A stretch of 64,000 nucleotides of DNA, from assembly GCA_030549775.1 (NCBI GenBank), contig CM060175.1:106633422-106697421 (forward strand). Reading direction: 5' to 3'. How positions within the stretch are numbered: position 1 is the stretch's first letter; every line of letters starts with the position of its first letter. Origin of the DNA: Tamarix chinensis (Eukaryota > Streptophyta > Magnoliopsida > Caryophyllales > Tamaricaceae). Shown here piece after piece: positions 12,346-25,963 of this stretch. The position numbers and the translations under genes were made by a program. The notes under the pieces were generated by a model. It made no database searches. It saw nothing but the letters and a program-made list of their open reading frames with translations, and had not been told where the DNA came from.

Positions 12346-12530
12346 TCACCATTATTGTACTGAACTTTTACCATGGTGTTGCTCATATTTCACCATGTTC
12401 TAACTAATATTCACCATTATATGACCATTTTTTTTGCTTGTCTTTCACCATTGTTGCCTATATATTTTACCATAGTTGTCTCCATATTTCACTACAATTT
12501 CCTTCATGTTTGACCATAGAGTTTGTTATT
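12346..12530 (+). repeat. Degenerate TTCACCAT-phased repeat
   Basis: The motif TTTCACCAT or a close variant recurs about every 30-40 bp between the CACTA and hAT elements. Examples are TTTCACCATTATTG, TTTCACCATGTTC, ATTCACCATTATATG, TTTCACCATTGTTG and TTTTACCATAGTTG. It looks like an old tandem array. No coding meaning is evident. Confidence 0.5.
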
Positions 12531-12818
12531 TTCCAAGGTTTTCATAATCGGGATTCTACGTAGAATTAGTCAAGGATTTGTAGAATCAGATCATAGAATC
12601 ATAAGATTCTACCAAAATCATAAAAATAAGATCCTGTATAGCATGCATATGATATATTATACGTATTCAAAGTTAATAATACTAAAAATTCAAATTTAAG
12701 CTTTAAAATAGTCCAAGTCAAGTTGGAACAATCTACAAATCCACAAATTTTCCACAATAGTTAACAATACAAACCACAAAAATACAAAGTACAATAACAT
12801 GATAATGATTAACTTCAA

Positions 12819-15435
12819 TCAATCAAAGTCATCATGATTATTATCGTCTACATCTTTACTTACAAACTCGATATCCCTACTAGCAGTACCAGTATTAGTT
12901 GTTTCATCCTCATCATCACGAACATTTGTTTCAAATTCACCCAAGTTATTAGCTTTATTAGAAGTAACATACGTAATAGCCACTTCATTCACACTTACTT
13001 CATGGCCTTAGACTCCATCTAGATTAAGGTTCAACGAAAGAAAGAGAAATTATAACTACATAAGACTTGATAATTATTTCAAAATTTAAAAAAGAAAAGA
13101 AAAGAAAATAAGACATACCATTAACTTCATCATTAGTTCTCTCATCTCCATTTCTTGCAGCCTCTTTAGCACACCTCTTGCTTGCTTTATCAAAAGAAGG
13201 AAGGACACGTTCCTCTATTTCGGCTATCCATTTATCACTTGAAGGTAGTTCATCCAAGATAATTGGCCTTTCCATTGTAGTCGCTTATTTTTGTTGTTTT
13301 TGCCTCAATTTGAGATTGTATATTGCAAAAACCAAATCATTCATCTTTTTTTGATGTAAACGATTTTTTTAGATGGATCTATTACACTAAATGAAATATA
13401 ATTATTAATATGATTTATAATTATCAAATTAATCTAACTAAAAATAAAAAGAATTAGTAGCCTACCATTTCAAATGCACTCTAATTTTACTCACAACCAG
13501 AAGAACTACATGTCAAGCTTAAAATTCGGATGGCAAATTTATTCAACTCAGGGTACTCATCTCCATATGAATCCCACCAATCGGCTACATATTTATAGTT
13601 TCATAGTGGGGTATTATCTTAGAAAAAAATAATTGAATATTTAATAAAATAAAAAATATATAGACTTAGAGAATTTTTTGTTCTTGATATTATAGTTGTA
13701 TGCATACCAAAAAACCCTCTTGCATTTTTCAATACATCCAATTGCAAATCTATATTAAGTCTTTTTTCTTGATCTACAACCATCTTTCATAGACAATTGT
13801 ATAAGCCAATCTTGACATCTATAGAAGCTCTAAAATCTGGCATATAGTGAACGTGTGGATTAAGATAATACGCAACATAATGTAATGGTCTATATAGTTG
13901 AGAATCCTAACACTCGCCAAAAATTTGCAAAGTAGGCCCATAACTACAAGAAAGATGTACATGTAAAATTAAAAATAAATGACTAAAACTAATAAAGTGA
14001 ATTAAACTATATACAAAAGAAATTAAAAACTTACTTTTTCCAACATTGTTAAAATTTTCCGTGATTTGAATTTTTAATTGATTCATAGCTTCATAAATGA
14101 ACCCCATAGCTGGCTTCTAATTAAAATCAACCATACGAAGCACTTTGACAAGTAGTAGGGATGCTTTCAAACAAGTAACAATCCCATGCCAAAACACAAG
14201 ACTATCTAAAATAGCCCTCTAAACCCTTTTTCCTTCAATTTTTAAAGCAAAATTGCTAGATTGCCACTTATTGGATGCAAACATGGCTAGCAATGGACCT
14301 TTTAGCTCATTTAGGCATCTTAAGGTCAAGTATGAAGTTGTAAACCAGGTCTAATCAACTCCCTTCCTTTTGTACACTCTTTCGTCCAAGTATAGAGCAA
14401 TGCTCTAGAGTAGACATATATTGTTATCCTCCTAGCCTTTGTAATTGTCACATCATGAATTTTAATATTTTATATCAAAATATTCTAATATTAAATCAAT
14501 ATAATGAGAAACACATGGTGTCCAATATAACCTCTTTCTTTTCTCCGTTAACATCTCCCTGGCTGGTTTATAGTTTGAGGCATTATCAATCACAACATGT
14601 ACTACATTTCTTCTCCAACATTTTTTACAATAGCATCTAACATCTCAAAAAAAAATTCAACTATTTTAGAAATGTCAGATGTGTCAATAGATAATAAAAA
14701 GACAATACCCCTAGGGATATTCACTAAGAAGTTGCATATAGATCGCCTCTGCCTATCACTCCATCCATTAGACATAAAAGTGCAACTTGCTCTCTTCCAT
14801 TCATTTTTATACTCCTCAAGCTTGTTTGCTACACTGACCACTTTCTTATTTAAATATTTAACTCGTATTTCATGATAAGTTGGTGGTTTTAGTCCTATCC
14901 CATACTTTCTTATCTTTTCAACCATAAGCAAAAAATAGGGATTATTCACTGCATTGTAGTGAACAACATTAGCGTAGAATAAATGTGCGATTTGCTAACA
15001 AACATCCTCTCTTTCTTCTTTCTTAAACTTCTAATTAAACATGGTTTGCATAGATGATTTTTTACTAACAAAAGAATCCATAATAGCTTTTCCCTTTTCA
15101 CTATAATCATATCTAGATATAGACTCTCCAAAAGTATCAACCTCACCAATGTCATTAAGTTTCCTTCTATTTCTTTTAAATTCTTCTTCATTAACTTATA
15201 AAATGTCTCTAAATTTTTGTTTGACATCATATGTGACTTGTAGGTAATGTTCAACATTAACATGAGTTCTAGCTAAGTGATGTTTTAGCCTAATAACCCT
15301 TCCAAAACATACAACTCCACAGTATTTACACCTCAATTTCTTACCACCAACTTGCAAATCATGTTCCCAACCAGGATCTGATCTATTACCAAGAGAATTT
15401 TTTCTTTTACTTTTTTCAGATCCAGAAGCTGACAT
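12819..15435 (-). pseudogene. hAT-family transposase remnant (BED, DUF659, dimerisation)
   Basis: The minus strand holds an almost complete but broken hAT transposase. The ATG is at 15435. A BED zinc finger follows (DPGWEHDLQVGGKKLRCKYC, then HHLARTH). The DUF659 region has NNPYFLLMVEKIRKYG, FMSNGWSDRQRRSICNFLVN, DTSDISKIVEFFFEMLDAIV and VIDNASNYK. A MGFIYEAMNQ segment follows, then PLHYVAYYLNPHVHYMPDF. The C-terminal dimerisation motif is WWDSYGDEYPELNKFAIRIL with LTCSSSGCE. The last part, ERPIILDELPSSDKWIAE, is split by an intron (about 13024-13107) and ends DNNHDDFD with a stop at 12819-12821. Several frameshifts and stops rule out function. The family moves DNA by cut and paste with 8-bp target duplications. 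Confidence 0.9.
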
Positions 15436-15784
15436 TATATGACCTTAACAAAAAGAAGAAACACAATGCTATAATAATCATATAGCTATATAAAAATATT
15501 TTTATTGAATTCAAGTTAGTAGATTACATTACATAATATTATCTAATTCACCATACACTTATACAACATACAAAATGACACACACACACACACACACATC
15601 AAAATTAGTGCACCATTAAGCATATATTATATACATTCTAGTATTCTAAAAATCTACACTGGAATATTAATACATAAATTAGTTTAATCAAGTATCAAAA
15701 TTTAAAACTAAAAGCAATCTCAATATTTAATTTAATTGCAGAATCAGATGTAAAATTACAAAATTTTTAGATTTCAAATCAGGT

Positions 15785-16060
15785 TACAGGTTAGGCAAAT
15801 TACAAACATGCAGAGCCATATGCAAAAGCAAGAAAATTACAAACTACAAATTAAAAAATTGTAGAGAGTTGTATCATGTATGCAAAATCAGTAAATTATA
15901 AACTTTCATATTGTAAATTAAGATACAAATTAGGCAAATTACAAACTTGCAAAGCCATATACAAAATCAGGCAAATTACAAATTGAAATTACCAAATTGT
16001 AGAGAGTTGTATCATGTATGAAAAATTAGGCAAATTATAAACCTTCAGATTGCAAATTAG
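15785..16060. repeat. Tandem repeat, 138-139-bp unit, two copies
   Basis: Two diverged adjacent copies share TTAGGCAAATTACAAAC (15791 and 15930) and GTAGAGAGTTGTATCATG (15861 and 15999). They lie upstream of the hAT transposase start, inside the element. A (CA)n run lies at about 15578-15598. Confidence 0.8.
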
Positions 16061-16765
16061 GATACAAATTTAATCTAGCAAATTAGGAAAATAATAAACA
16101 AAGTATAAATGTATCGTTAGATTCAAAATTTCAGATTTGGTATAGTATCTAACAATCTGTTATACGGTTATACCAAATTACCTATAGAATTAGTTCTTCA
16201 ATTCAATTCCAACTTGCACTCTTGTTTGTCGATGGCTTGATGGTGAGGTGTTGTGGTGGCGACAGTGGCAGTGCGGTTGTTTTTGCTATTGGCTTCGTCC
16301 TCCTTACTACGAGCCCACAATACAAGGAAAGAGGAGGATTGAAGTATGTTGTTGCAAAAAATAATCAAAGATAAGAGGTAAAGAGGTGCACCGTGCATGT
16401 GAGAACGAAGAATAAAGAAAAGAAAGGGGAAACTAGGGAAAGAGACCAGAGCTGAAAAGATAAAAGGTAGAAGAAGGAGCAATCGTGTAGGTTGAAGAGA
16501 GGCGAAGGGTAGACCAAAAGTCAAAAAGGAGGCAACATGACTTTGGGCTAAATAAGTAGGATTATTTACTTTCTTTTTTCCCCCTTTATTTTTAGTTAAA
16601 CAAGTATGGTAAATATGGAATCGATACGTGAATCACGTTTCTGTCCGATTCTACACGATTCTATTTACTATTATATATGATTCTATTTCAATGAATTATA
16701 TAGACCATTATGATGAGATAGAGTCATAGAATCAAACGATTCAACGACTTGAATCATAATTTTAA

Positions 16766-17674
16766 TAAAATTATATTTTCCATCTATATGAGGTTTTTCT
16801 AAGAAAATTAACTTGTCATGTTTCGGCGTTATAATTTTATGCTTTATCACTATTTTTTTTTATCATTTTTTGTTAAAAAATATATCAATATAGATCTATA
16901 TTTGTAGTAACAAAAATCTCATGAATGTTATGATATTTTTTTAATAATCATACTAAGAGATATTTTAATTTGAAATGATGTCAGTATGATAAAAAATGTT
17001 CATGGTGCATATTGTTATATGGTAGAAATTGTTGGTGCATCTTATGAATCCTCTCATAACATTTATTACTAGCTTTTCATAATGCCATCAATAGTAAGGC
17101 GGTCTTTCATTATAAGAATGATCTCATTTCTAGCAATGATAGTTAAGAAAAAGTTACTTATTTAATTACTATTTATTTCCTACTAATACAATATAGATAC
17201 TTTGTTATTCCTTTTTTAGAAGCAAATTTTATTATTTCTATTAATGTAAATGGTTAATCCTAATATTTTTCCATTTTTATATTAATATAAATGGTCAATA
17301 CTTTTATGGTAGACACCTTTTTTATTATAAAAAATTATACATTATGTCAGTTTTTAGTTTTGTTTTTTAAATAAGGTTTTAAACTTTTAATGTTTATTTT
17401 ATGTCTTTTTAAATATCTATTTCTTTATTCTATCATTTTAGTTATAACATACTAAAATTTACATTGATTGTTAATTAAAGTAGATGTAGATTATTTGTAG
17501 GATCACAAATACTTTATGAGAAAATTACTTTGACCATAAATGTTGCACGCTAAAAAAAAATAAGGAAAGTGTGATGATATTGAGAAACTCAAAGAAAAAA
17601 TAAATCAAAGATAGATGAGAATAGAGGAGAGATTATCTCATTCATTATGACCTCCATTATGAGAATAGAGGGAT
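16766..17674. other. AT-rich stretch, possible transposon debris
   Basis: No protein homology was recognised. Short imperfect repeats around 16960-17150 resemble subterminal repeats of a CACTA-like element but no terminus was found. Confidence 0.4.
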
Positions 17675-17958
17675 TAATTAATATATTTTAGGTATTTTGA
17701 GATATATAAAAAATATTAATATTAAAATAATAATTAATTTCTCTTTTTATGTTAATTTAGGGTTTTTGAAAGATTTTTCCTAAATTTTATTTTAATTAGC
17801 AAAATACTCAAATTTTCCTATTTAATTATTTATTAATTTCTCCTAGATTTTCCTTAATTAATTCCATCTTATTTTAATAAAAATAGTTTATTTAATTAAT
17901 TTTCCTAATAAATTCTTATTTGCCACAATTTCCTAGATTAGGGTTTCGGGGTATTTCA
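17675..17958 (+). repeat. Truncated LTR 3' end, same family as the large solo LTRs
   Basis: This segment matches the last 280 bp of the LTR at 25964-29876, including AATTAATTTCACTAATAAAT-like and TTATTTTATTAAAAT-like stretches. It ends CGGGGTATTTCA where the better copies end GGGGTATTACA. The 5' part of the LTR is missing. Confidence 0.6.
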
Positions 17959-17984
17959 ATAATAATAGCTAGAAAAATGTATAT

Positions 17985-18345
17985 TATGGAGAGTAGAAAT
18001 GATAGGACTTAATCTCTAATTCATATAAACAAAGAGATTAAGATTTTCAAGATTAATCATTCACACAGATTCGATCAACTTGAATTAAACTCACACAGAA
18101 TTCAACTTTGCATTCAACTTCAATATTTAATCATCAAATTCTGCATCTAATCGTGATCATCATGGATTTATATAGCTAATATGATTTAGCTAAATAACTT
18201 AATTCAAAAAGATACCAAGATAAAAGATGTTATGCTACTTTATGCTCTAGCTAATATCTATCTCTGCTAAATAATTAATTAATTAGTTAAATTAATAATT
18301 TCACATGTCCAAGCTACAAATATTCTCTCCATGCATGTGGTCATA
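17985..18345 (-). mobile_element. Possible Copia-like LTR fragment
   Basis: On the minus strand this has a TATATAAATCC box (near 18163-18175) followed by U5-like sequence rich in TTGAATTC and TCTCTTTG. The layout resembles the 5.4-6.1 kb LTR. No ends or target duplication were identified. Confidence 0.3.
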
Positions 18346-18890
18346 AAGGAATAAAGGACCAAATGACATCAAAATGGAGGTTGATGAGACCTAATACTTG
18401 AGAAGGTCCTTAGGAATCATCAAGGGCACATAAATGGAGTGGGTCGACAACTTTCGAGGGAGGTTTCAATCCATTATGATGTTGATTGCATGAGTTGGAC
18501 GCATACTAGCTTAGCACAAAAGTAATAATGAAAATCACAAATGGAAGAACAAGCTACGTCATTCAATGAATGTTTGTGCCAGCAACAATAAGCATATGAC
18601 CAATAATAACAAAATTTAGTGGAGATTAAAGCATTTACGACTCAATTCAATCAACCTCATCAACCTTCAACATCATATGTTAGGGAAAACAAAAATAATG
18701 AAGATACTAGTTAAGTTTTAGTATCTATGAATAGTTTGATATTATGTGTCTATCGACAATTGTCTTTTAATGAGTTTCATATGTGAATTGTTATTTACTG
18801 TCATAAATATCTAAAGTATTTTTCTTTTGCATATAATATTCAATTAGTATTAAATATATTAAAGCATATATATAAGCTCTTAAAATATAT
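18346..18890. other. No gene recognised
   Basis: A short frame near 18545-18715 (EEQATSFNECLCQQQ, then FNQPHQPSTSY) resembles the glutamine-rich tails of CACTA second proteins, but it is too short and broken to call. Confidence 0.3.
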
Positions 18891-19317
18891 TCTTATCACC
18901 GATGACAATTCATCAGTATTAGAGAGATATTCTTTTGTTTTTTTTAATTGAAAAATGCCTCTAGAAAAGAGAAAATTTCTTTTCTTTTTGGATTCTATTT
19001 TTTTAAATTCTAGCAAGATGTCATGGGTGAGATTCTTATTTTCAAAGACATGTCATGGGTGATAAGAAAAAAATCAAAATATTATTTTTAAAATGTTCAA
19101 GCACAAGTTTTTAGTTTTAGTCTTATCTTCGATGTCATATGTTCTCTGTGATAAACTTAAGACCAATGGCCATTAATTCATTGGTGATAAGACTACCCTC
19201 ATATAATTGTACCAACGATTTATTATCAATGATAAGACATTGGTCAACTTTATTACTAACTATTTTTAGATTATTACTAATGACTTTTGTCTTTGACAGT
19301 TATGTTATTTCTTATAG
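18891..19317. repeat. CACTA-like subterminal repeats
   Basis: Several short dyad motifs occur, such as ACCGATGACAATTCATCAGT, ACCAATGGCCATTAATTCATT with GGT after it, and ATGTCATGGGTGA, which appears twice. The right edge reads AACTATAAGAAATAAC on the minus strand, one base from a CACTA-type terminus. The assignment is tentative. Confidence 0.35.
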
Positions 19318-20900
19318 TTTTATTATTTTTAGTATTATCTTTAATTGAATGTAATGGTGTCTTTATCGATATGTGTTAAATAAAATATTATATTTCTGCA
19401 AATAAAAACTATGAATCAAGATCGATATATAACTTAATAAAATAACTTAGACTAATTTTCACTTTTTATTCATTTATGTAGTGTGTTTGATGTATTTTTT
19501 TTATGGAATTTGTTTAGATGAATATATTTTACCATGAACTCTCACTTACATAAGTGTAGAAACAACATAAAATGTATATTCATTACTCTATATTTGTATG
19601 AGATGATTCATAGCTAGTCAAGTTTACTTAAGAATTTAGGATCCACTTTTTTTATTAAAAGAATCTAACATCATTAATAATTCCCATGCAACCATATTTG
19701 GCATAATAAATAGTGATATCGATGCTTTAATAAAGCAATGACAAGAGTGATTTATTATGAATCTCATCAGCGGTGGGGTCTTGAAAGTTAAACTCAAATC
19801 GATAATATTATATTATGGAAGCTCAAGTCACAAATAAATTTCATTCAACTACACCTCATGAATTGATGATGGTAGTAATTAAGTTTTATTTTAATGGCTA
19901 ATGGACCCAATCATGCACAATTTCCGGTCACAAAGATTAGTAGCTACATATGATAATTAGTTATAGTGATTCTAATTATTAGTAATAATAGTATAATCTG
20001 ATTTTGTGATTTGATTGGGAATTAGTGAGAAGAAGGGAAAGAGAGAGTGAGAGAGAGTAGGGGTTTCATTGTACATATAATTTTTCTATAATAATACTCG
20101 TATAGACAAGAACGTGAGGATGATATGAGTCTATATGTAGGCGTACATTGTCTGATTATTTTATTTCTAAAGAAAAATTATAAATAAATAAAAAAGCACA
20201 AATCATAAAAAGAAGAAAACATTTCATTCTTGTCTTACGAGTATTATTATAGGGTACTTTTTTTTTCTAGTTCCTTACCTTTTTTTAGAAAAAGGAAAAT
20301 AATATTATGTTCTATTTTTTTTTTGCGAGCTAACCATTCATCCATGTATCATGAATTTTGAAACTATTACACCATCATGTAATTTTTCTTTATATAAAAT
20401 GGGGAAGTTCTCATATTAATTCTATGCCCACTTGGCTTTACTTATTTTCAATGATTATTTTTTAGATATAAACTAATTTTTGAGAACTACTTTATTTAAC
20501 AAAATGTGTTTGTTTTTACTTTTATTGTACTTTATTAGTGTTTGGTTTTCATTTTTTTATATAATTATTTTTTATTTTTCATATTTATATTTTTATCTTC
20601 CTATATCTATATTTTTTTGTAATAATTATTATATAAATTCTTTAATATATAATGTTAAAAATCATATGAAACATGAAAATGTTATAAAAAAAATCTAAAA
20701 CGTTATAAAGATATCATAAATGACTAAAAAAATAGAAAAATTATAATATAAAATTGTTTTTAAAAAATTCCTATGAATTTTAAAATAATAGGAAAAAGGT
20801 TTTAAATTTCCTAAAATGTTTTAGTATCTAATTTTTTATTATTATAAACAATCACTTTTTTTATTAGAAAATTTACTAACATAAAAATTTTAATGGTGAT
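19318..20900. other. AT-rich intergenic stretch, no gene seen
   Basis: Contains a GA-rich patch near 20020-20060 and long T-rich runs. No conserved protein in any frame. Confidence 0.5.
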
Positions 20901-20968
20901 ATAATTAAAGTTTATGGTATGCAACGAGTACTCTTACATTCATAATGAACATCATAAAAATAAATAGT

Positions 20969-22140
20969 TTAGTGATGAACTTGGTAAATATTATCAGCAA
21001 TACTACGACACAGAATTTTTATTTCTCTAGCTGCTCTATCCTTGACTTGTTGTCCAACAACTCTATTCCTAGTGTTGTCTTCATACATTTCTCTGCTACA
21101 AAAATAATCAAATGATATATCATCATTTTCATTCAACCTAATAAAATTATGGATTGCCATTTTTATAATGACGGTGAAATTTGTTGCTCTAGATTATAAT
21201 TTGACATATTCTTTAGTATAGAAAAATGAGCCTTCAGAACACAAATCAATGCTTAATCACATTTCACATCAAATAGCGTAGGTGATTGAATAAATCATCT
21301 TTTTCTTATGGACATTCAACTCTTCAAAAGTCAAATAGATGATATCTTATATCATTTAATGGAGCAAGATAACTCAACACGTTAGGATATCTTGAATCAA
21401 CCACGTAATATTTACTTGTACAAAATATAAGTTTATATTCTTCAACTATAATATATAAACATAATATATAAGTTAATAATATATTTAACTCAAGGTGGAA
21501 GAGGAGATTTTTTTTGTTGGGACTTCAAATATAGTGTTGGAATATCTGAGAATCTTGAGCCAACCCCTCCCATCTAGTTCCACAAATGTGAATAACATAT
21601 CAAAATAACAAACTACCATAAAATTTTGGGAACACACTCCTTTAATATTATAATATGGCATTTTTCATTATTTCACACACATTCATCAATATGTGTCTTA
21701 TCTATTGCTCCAACAAAATCTTTGAAATAAGGCCAAAGTCTTAGATTATTTTTTATATCTGGAGGGACCTCATTGAGGCTTCGGGGAGGCCTTATAATCT
21801 TAGTATTCTTAGATATAATAAATTAAAACCTTTTTGAAATATCTACTAATTATCCCTATAGAGTGTTGAAATCAATATTGCACAAATATATTATTTTCAT
21901 TATACCCAACTGTATATAATAAAAAAATTGCTAACTATTCTTCAATGGTCACGTTATAAGTATCACTTAGCAAACTCCTTGATCTCAAAAACTTGATAAC
22001 CTAAGGAAAACATCCTTCTTTATTCTAAATAAATTGTAGCATAGCCTATCATGACCATTTCATATGGGATGAACAAACTGGTGACTCGGTTTAGAAGAAC
22101 CAAACAAACTTACTTTTCAACAGACTTCCTACTTCTCTTA
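20969..22140 (-). pseudogene. PIF/Harbinger DDE transposase remnant
   Basis: In broken frames the minus strand reads: IIRPPRSLNEVPPDIKNNLR; LWPYFKDFVGAIDKTHI (the first catalytic aspartate region); a degraded KGVCSQN-like part; CYSHLWN followed by GSRFSDIPTLYL; then KYYVVDSRYPNVLSYLAPLN; KDDLFNHLRYL; and finally MAIHNFIRLNENDDISFDYF with REMYEDNTRNRVVGQQ. This is the order of the DDE_Tnp_4 (Harbinger nuclease) family, which cuts at TAA/TTA targets. Only the last 63 residues remain as an open frame; stops and frameshifts elsewhere show it is dead. Confidence 0.82.
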
Positions 22141-22698
22141 CACAAACATTACACTACAAGTAATAGTAGGAAAATATTTTTTCCTCTCTCTAAATCATGC
22201 ATCTATAAAATATAAAAGCATCAATTACATTAGACATTAAACCAATGTGAAATTAACAAAAATGTAGAACAATCAATGAACCAAAAAAAATACTAAATAC
22301 AAACTACTAACATTTAAAATGGAATCCTCTATCTCACTAAAAGAAAGGTTAAAGGGAAAATAAATAAATAAAAGGAATCTAACATCCTCTTCCCAAAGAA
22401 CTTCCCCAAAGATAATTCAAGAAGTGCAGACATTACTAATCAATCCATCAAAAATCAATTACTATAAAAAAATTCAATAAAAATATATATGAAGGAGACC
22501 TTAATGCACTTATGGACTTGATACCCATAAGGAATGGAGTTCATCTCCACTGATTGGTGATTGTAATAAGCATTAAATAATGTTCATCAGTTGGGATAGT
22601 CCTCTTAATGCTAAAGAATATGTCATTGCCATATTACAAAAATAAATGAGGTCCTTGGTGGCCCAAGTATTAAAATCTTTGCAAAGTATATCAGATTT

Positions 22699-22703
22699 GT
22701 AGG
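22699..22703 (+). repeat. Target-site duplication GTAGG, left copy
   Basis: GTAGG directly precedes the LTR at 22704 and is repeated exactly at 24884-24888 after it. Confidence 0.9.
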
Positions 22704-24883
22704 TGTAACACCCCAAAATTTTACTACTGAAAAATTTCATTTGCAGAATTAAGCGCGGAAGCTAAAATAATAAAAATAAAGGGTGTTACCATCACACTTG
22801 GTATAAGTCCGTTTTCCTCTACCATTCTCATACCAAGTGCTAAGGCTAAAATCATTACTCCACTTAAATTAATACCATGATTATAGAAATCAGAGTAGAG
22901 AGAATGTTAGATAAATATCGTGCTAATTAAAAACAACATCAGCAGTTTACAAAACTCAAGAGAGAAATTATAGGAGGACATAAGGGTCCAAATACAATAT
23001 AAAATAAGATAGCAATAGAGACACCGGATAGTCCTACGCTCTCCAATCCAAACTACCAGCATTTGAATGAACTCGAAGGCTGACCTACAAAGTCCACTGC
23101 CCATTGAAGAGGCAGGGGCCCACGAGAATGAACCCTTTAGTACTATGGTACTGAGCAACCCTTTATACCAAACTAATATGATAAAACAGCATATAACACA
23201 TGCAGGGCATACAACTAACATGGTATAAGACGTATACATATACATACAATGATTGAGATACAATGATCATTTAGATAATCAAATTTCATCAAGGTCACGT
23301 ACTACTCATATTTATTCATCTGAAACAAATAAAATTATTATTAAACATCCTAGAGATATTCTCTAAAGCAATAATTAAAACCCAACTCTACACTACAATT
23401 TTAACCTTCACAACATAATTCATGTCAGAGAATAAATCCCAACCAATTACATACATCAAAGGTATGTTCATAGGTACGGCATAATAAAATTCACGACATC
23501 ACAGATATACTTACAGGTATAGTATACTAAGATACATAAAATGATATACTTACATGTATAGCATACTAAGATACATAATATCACAGGTATACTTGTAGGT
23601 ACAGTATAATAAGATCTATAACATCACAGGTATACTCACAAATATAATACCAATACAGGTAAGCACGAAGGCTGCTACCAATACCACAGGTAGGCACAAA
23701 GGCTGCTACCAAAACCATAGAGAGTGGTGTTGTGGGAGGTTGGTTGTTTGAGTCATGCAGGAAGGTGGTACATTGGGGTGTTAATGGTTGCTCGGGATGG
23801 GGTTGCACGATCAGTGTGGGCTGGTGCTATGGGAATTGTGGTTGGGTCGGCGGGTGGAAAGCTAGGAGGATGGGAAGGTGGATGGTGCTGCGGGTGGTGG
23901 ATTTGGTGGCTGTGGGGTGAATAAAATGTAGAGGTTTGCTTTTGGGGATGTTGGAGAGTGCTGGTGTAGAGGCTGGGGAAGTCGAACAAAAAAAGGAACC
24001 GAGAGAAGAGACGGAGTTCGGTAGATGATTCGAAGGTGGTTGGGTGGCTCAGATGAGATGGTGTTGGTGCTGGTTGATGACGAGATGGAGAGGGTAGTAA
24101 TGCATGTAGGGTGGTTGGTGATGGTAGTGGGCTGCGCAAAATGGTCGGGGGAGCTGGGTGTCGAAAGGCACAGGAGGAGAGGGTGTGAGGTGCGTGTATA
24201 TATGTATACTGTAGGGGGGCTTGTTTGGGTTGATCGGGGCTAGGGGTTGCTGTACAAGGTAGGAAGGGAGTTTTTGGGAGGGTTAGCCAAAAAGAACAGA
24301 GGGGGAAGGGCTATTTGGGTAGTGGAGTGTACATATGTGTGTGTAAGTATGTATAAATGTGGAGGTGGTGGTAGCGTGTGTATGTGTGTATGAACGTGGA
24401 AATTGCAGCGTGAGGTAAGGAGTTGAGGGAGACATGGAGAGCATTTAGGGGGAAAGACAGAGGGTTGAGAGAGAGATAGAGAGTAAAAAAATATATTTTT
24501 ATATTTTTATTTTGAATTTAGTTCTTGTAAATTAGGTTATCGGGTAGAAAAATAATTTGAAAAACATTATCCGAATTAAGAAAGGTTTAAAAAGGATCGA
24601 AAAGAGTAAAATAATTAGAAATAAATTTTAGGAAATTATTTTTAACTTATAGATCAAAAGATTATTATTAAAATAATGTAGGATAAGATTTGCGGCTATA
24701 ACTAGGATTAAAATAAATAATCTAAATTCTATCAAAATTTAACCTAATTAAATTTATACTTAAACCGTCGAAATAATATGAATAATAATAACACTTTTAA
24801 AATTAAACCCTCTAAAATAATAATTATAACTAATCATACGATTATTAATTTATAATTAAGATTTTTTAAAATGGGGTATTACA
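22704..24883 (+). mobile_element. Solo LTR A (2180 bp)
   Basis: It starts TGTAACACCCCAAAATTTT and ends AAATGGGGTATTACA, so both ends carry the TG...CA and a longer TGTAACACC/GGTATTACA inverted match. A perfect 5-bp target duplication (GTAGG) flanks it. No gag, pol or tRNA primer site lies inside. Large LTRs with these ends are common in Ty3/gypsy chromoviruses of the Tekay/Del type, which is my tentative assignment. GC-rich G-biased sequence at 23.7-24.5 kb produces meaningless open frames. Confidence 0.85.
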
Positions 24884-25963
24884 GTAGGACTCTTAGAAAG
24901 AAAGAAATGAAGGAGAAAACTATTGAGGTGTCGGTTTTAAAACTTAATGGACTATATATCATTATGAGTATCACCACTTAACTACATAAAACAACATCTA
25001 AGTAGTTGGTTTAATATTCTTCTTTAATCTTCTATTTTCTTCAAATTAACCAACTCTATCACACAACACAATTAGATCTAAGTATCCTATGCCGTTAAAA
25101 AGTAACCTTCATATATGTTTTTATACCCTTCCTTAAACCAATTCTTATATTAGGACCAATATAAATAATTGTGCCTATAGCATACACACACAACCTCAAT
25201 GCAATATAGATTGGGGTTAGACATTAAATCCCATATGATTCCACTGTCAAGATCTATCATCTTCTACAATGATAAGTAACAATTGAACCCTAACCTCATA
25301 TGACTCATCATTAAGACCAACAAGGAAGTAAAATAATTCATACATGCTATGAAAACATTACAATAATAACAATCGATTACCATGATAACTAGGGGTAAGT
25401 GGGTGAATAAATGGACAAGTGCTATTAACTGATAGGAAATTTGATTAATTAATGAGACATTAGCCTAAAATGAAAGAAATTTAAACTAAGTCTTGATCCA
25501 CTTAAAAAATGAGATTGTATTAAGAAAAACGAGACGGTAATAAGAAAAACACAATAGTATCTCTAATTCATACTTCATAGTTTTATATAAGTGAAGTAAA
25601 AAAGGCTCAAACAAACTTCGTCTTTTACAAAATAATATACTAATCTAACGCCCCTTGTCAATTCTTAGGTGGATCTCTTAAAGATTTTCACCAAACATTA
25701 TGTTTATGGAGAGCCATATAAATCTATATGTCTCTATTGTCATGATCCTTAAAGGCATAAGTAGTCATAAAAAATGACTCATCAAAAATTTCATTAGCCA
25801 TGGAATTTAGAATAGATAAAAAAATATTTTATGGTTGGAGTTTTTGAGGATTGAAATGTTGGAAAAAGAAGATCATTATTTCCCTTAAATGTTGATTCAC
25901 ATAATTATAGCACATTATTATCAAGATTTTCACTAACTAACTCTTTTCTATTATGAGAGCTAG
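24884..25963. other. Interior segment of the Harbinger element between two LTRs
   Basis: AT-rich sequence with no intact frame. The part next to 25963 continues on the minus strand as SSHNRKELVSENLDNNV, which may extend the SANT-like protein after excising LTR B. Confidence 0.4.

Larger units (their letters stand above)
12534..16765 (-). mobile_element. Degenerate autonomous-type hAT element (about 4.2 kb)
   Basis: The transposase remnant is flanked on both sides by clusters of GATTCTA/AGAATC motifs. They lie at about 12548-12632 on the left and 16617-16750 on the right, as expected of hAT subterminal sites. The left end reads CAAGGTTTTCATAATCGG and the right side has an inverted AATTATGATTCAAG-like end. 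Termini are approximate and no exact 8-bp target duplication was confirmed. Confidence 0.6.

Noticed and set aside
16198..16524. 108-codon minus-strand frame
   Set aside because: Lies in the 5' region of the dead hAT element; leucine/serine-rich with no recognisable domain.
23581..24243. Open frames of 60-128 codons in both orientations
   Set aside because: By-products of G-rich sequence in LTR A, with no protein-family features.
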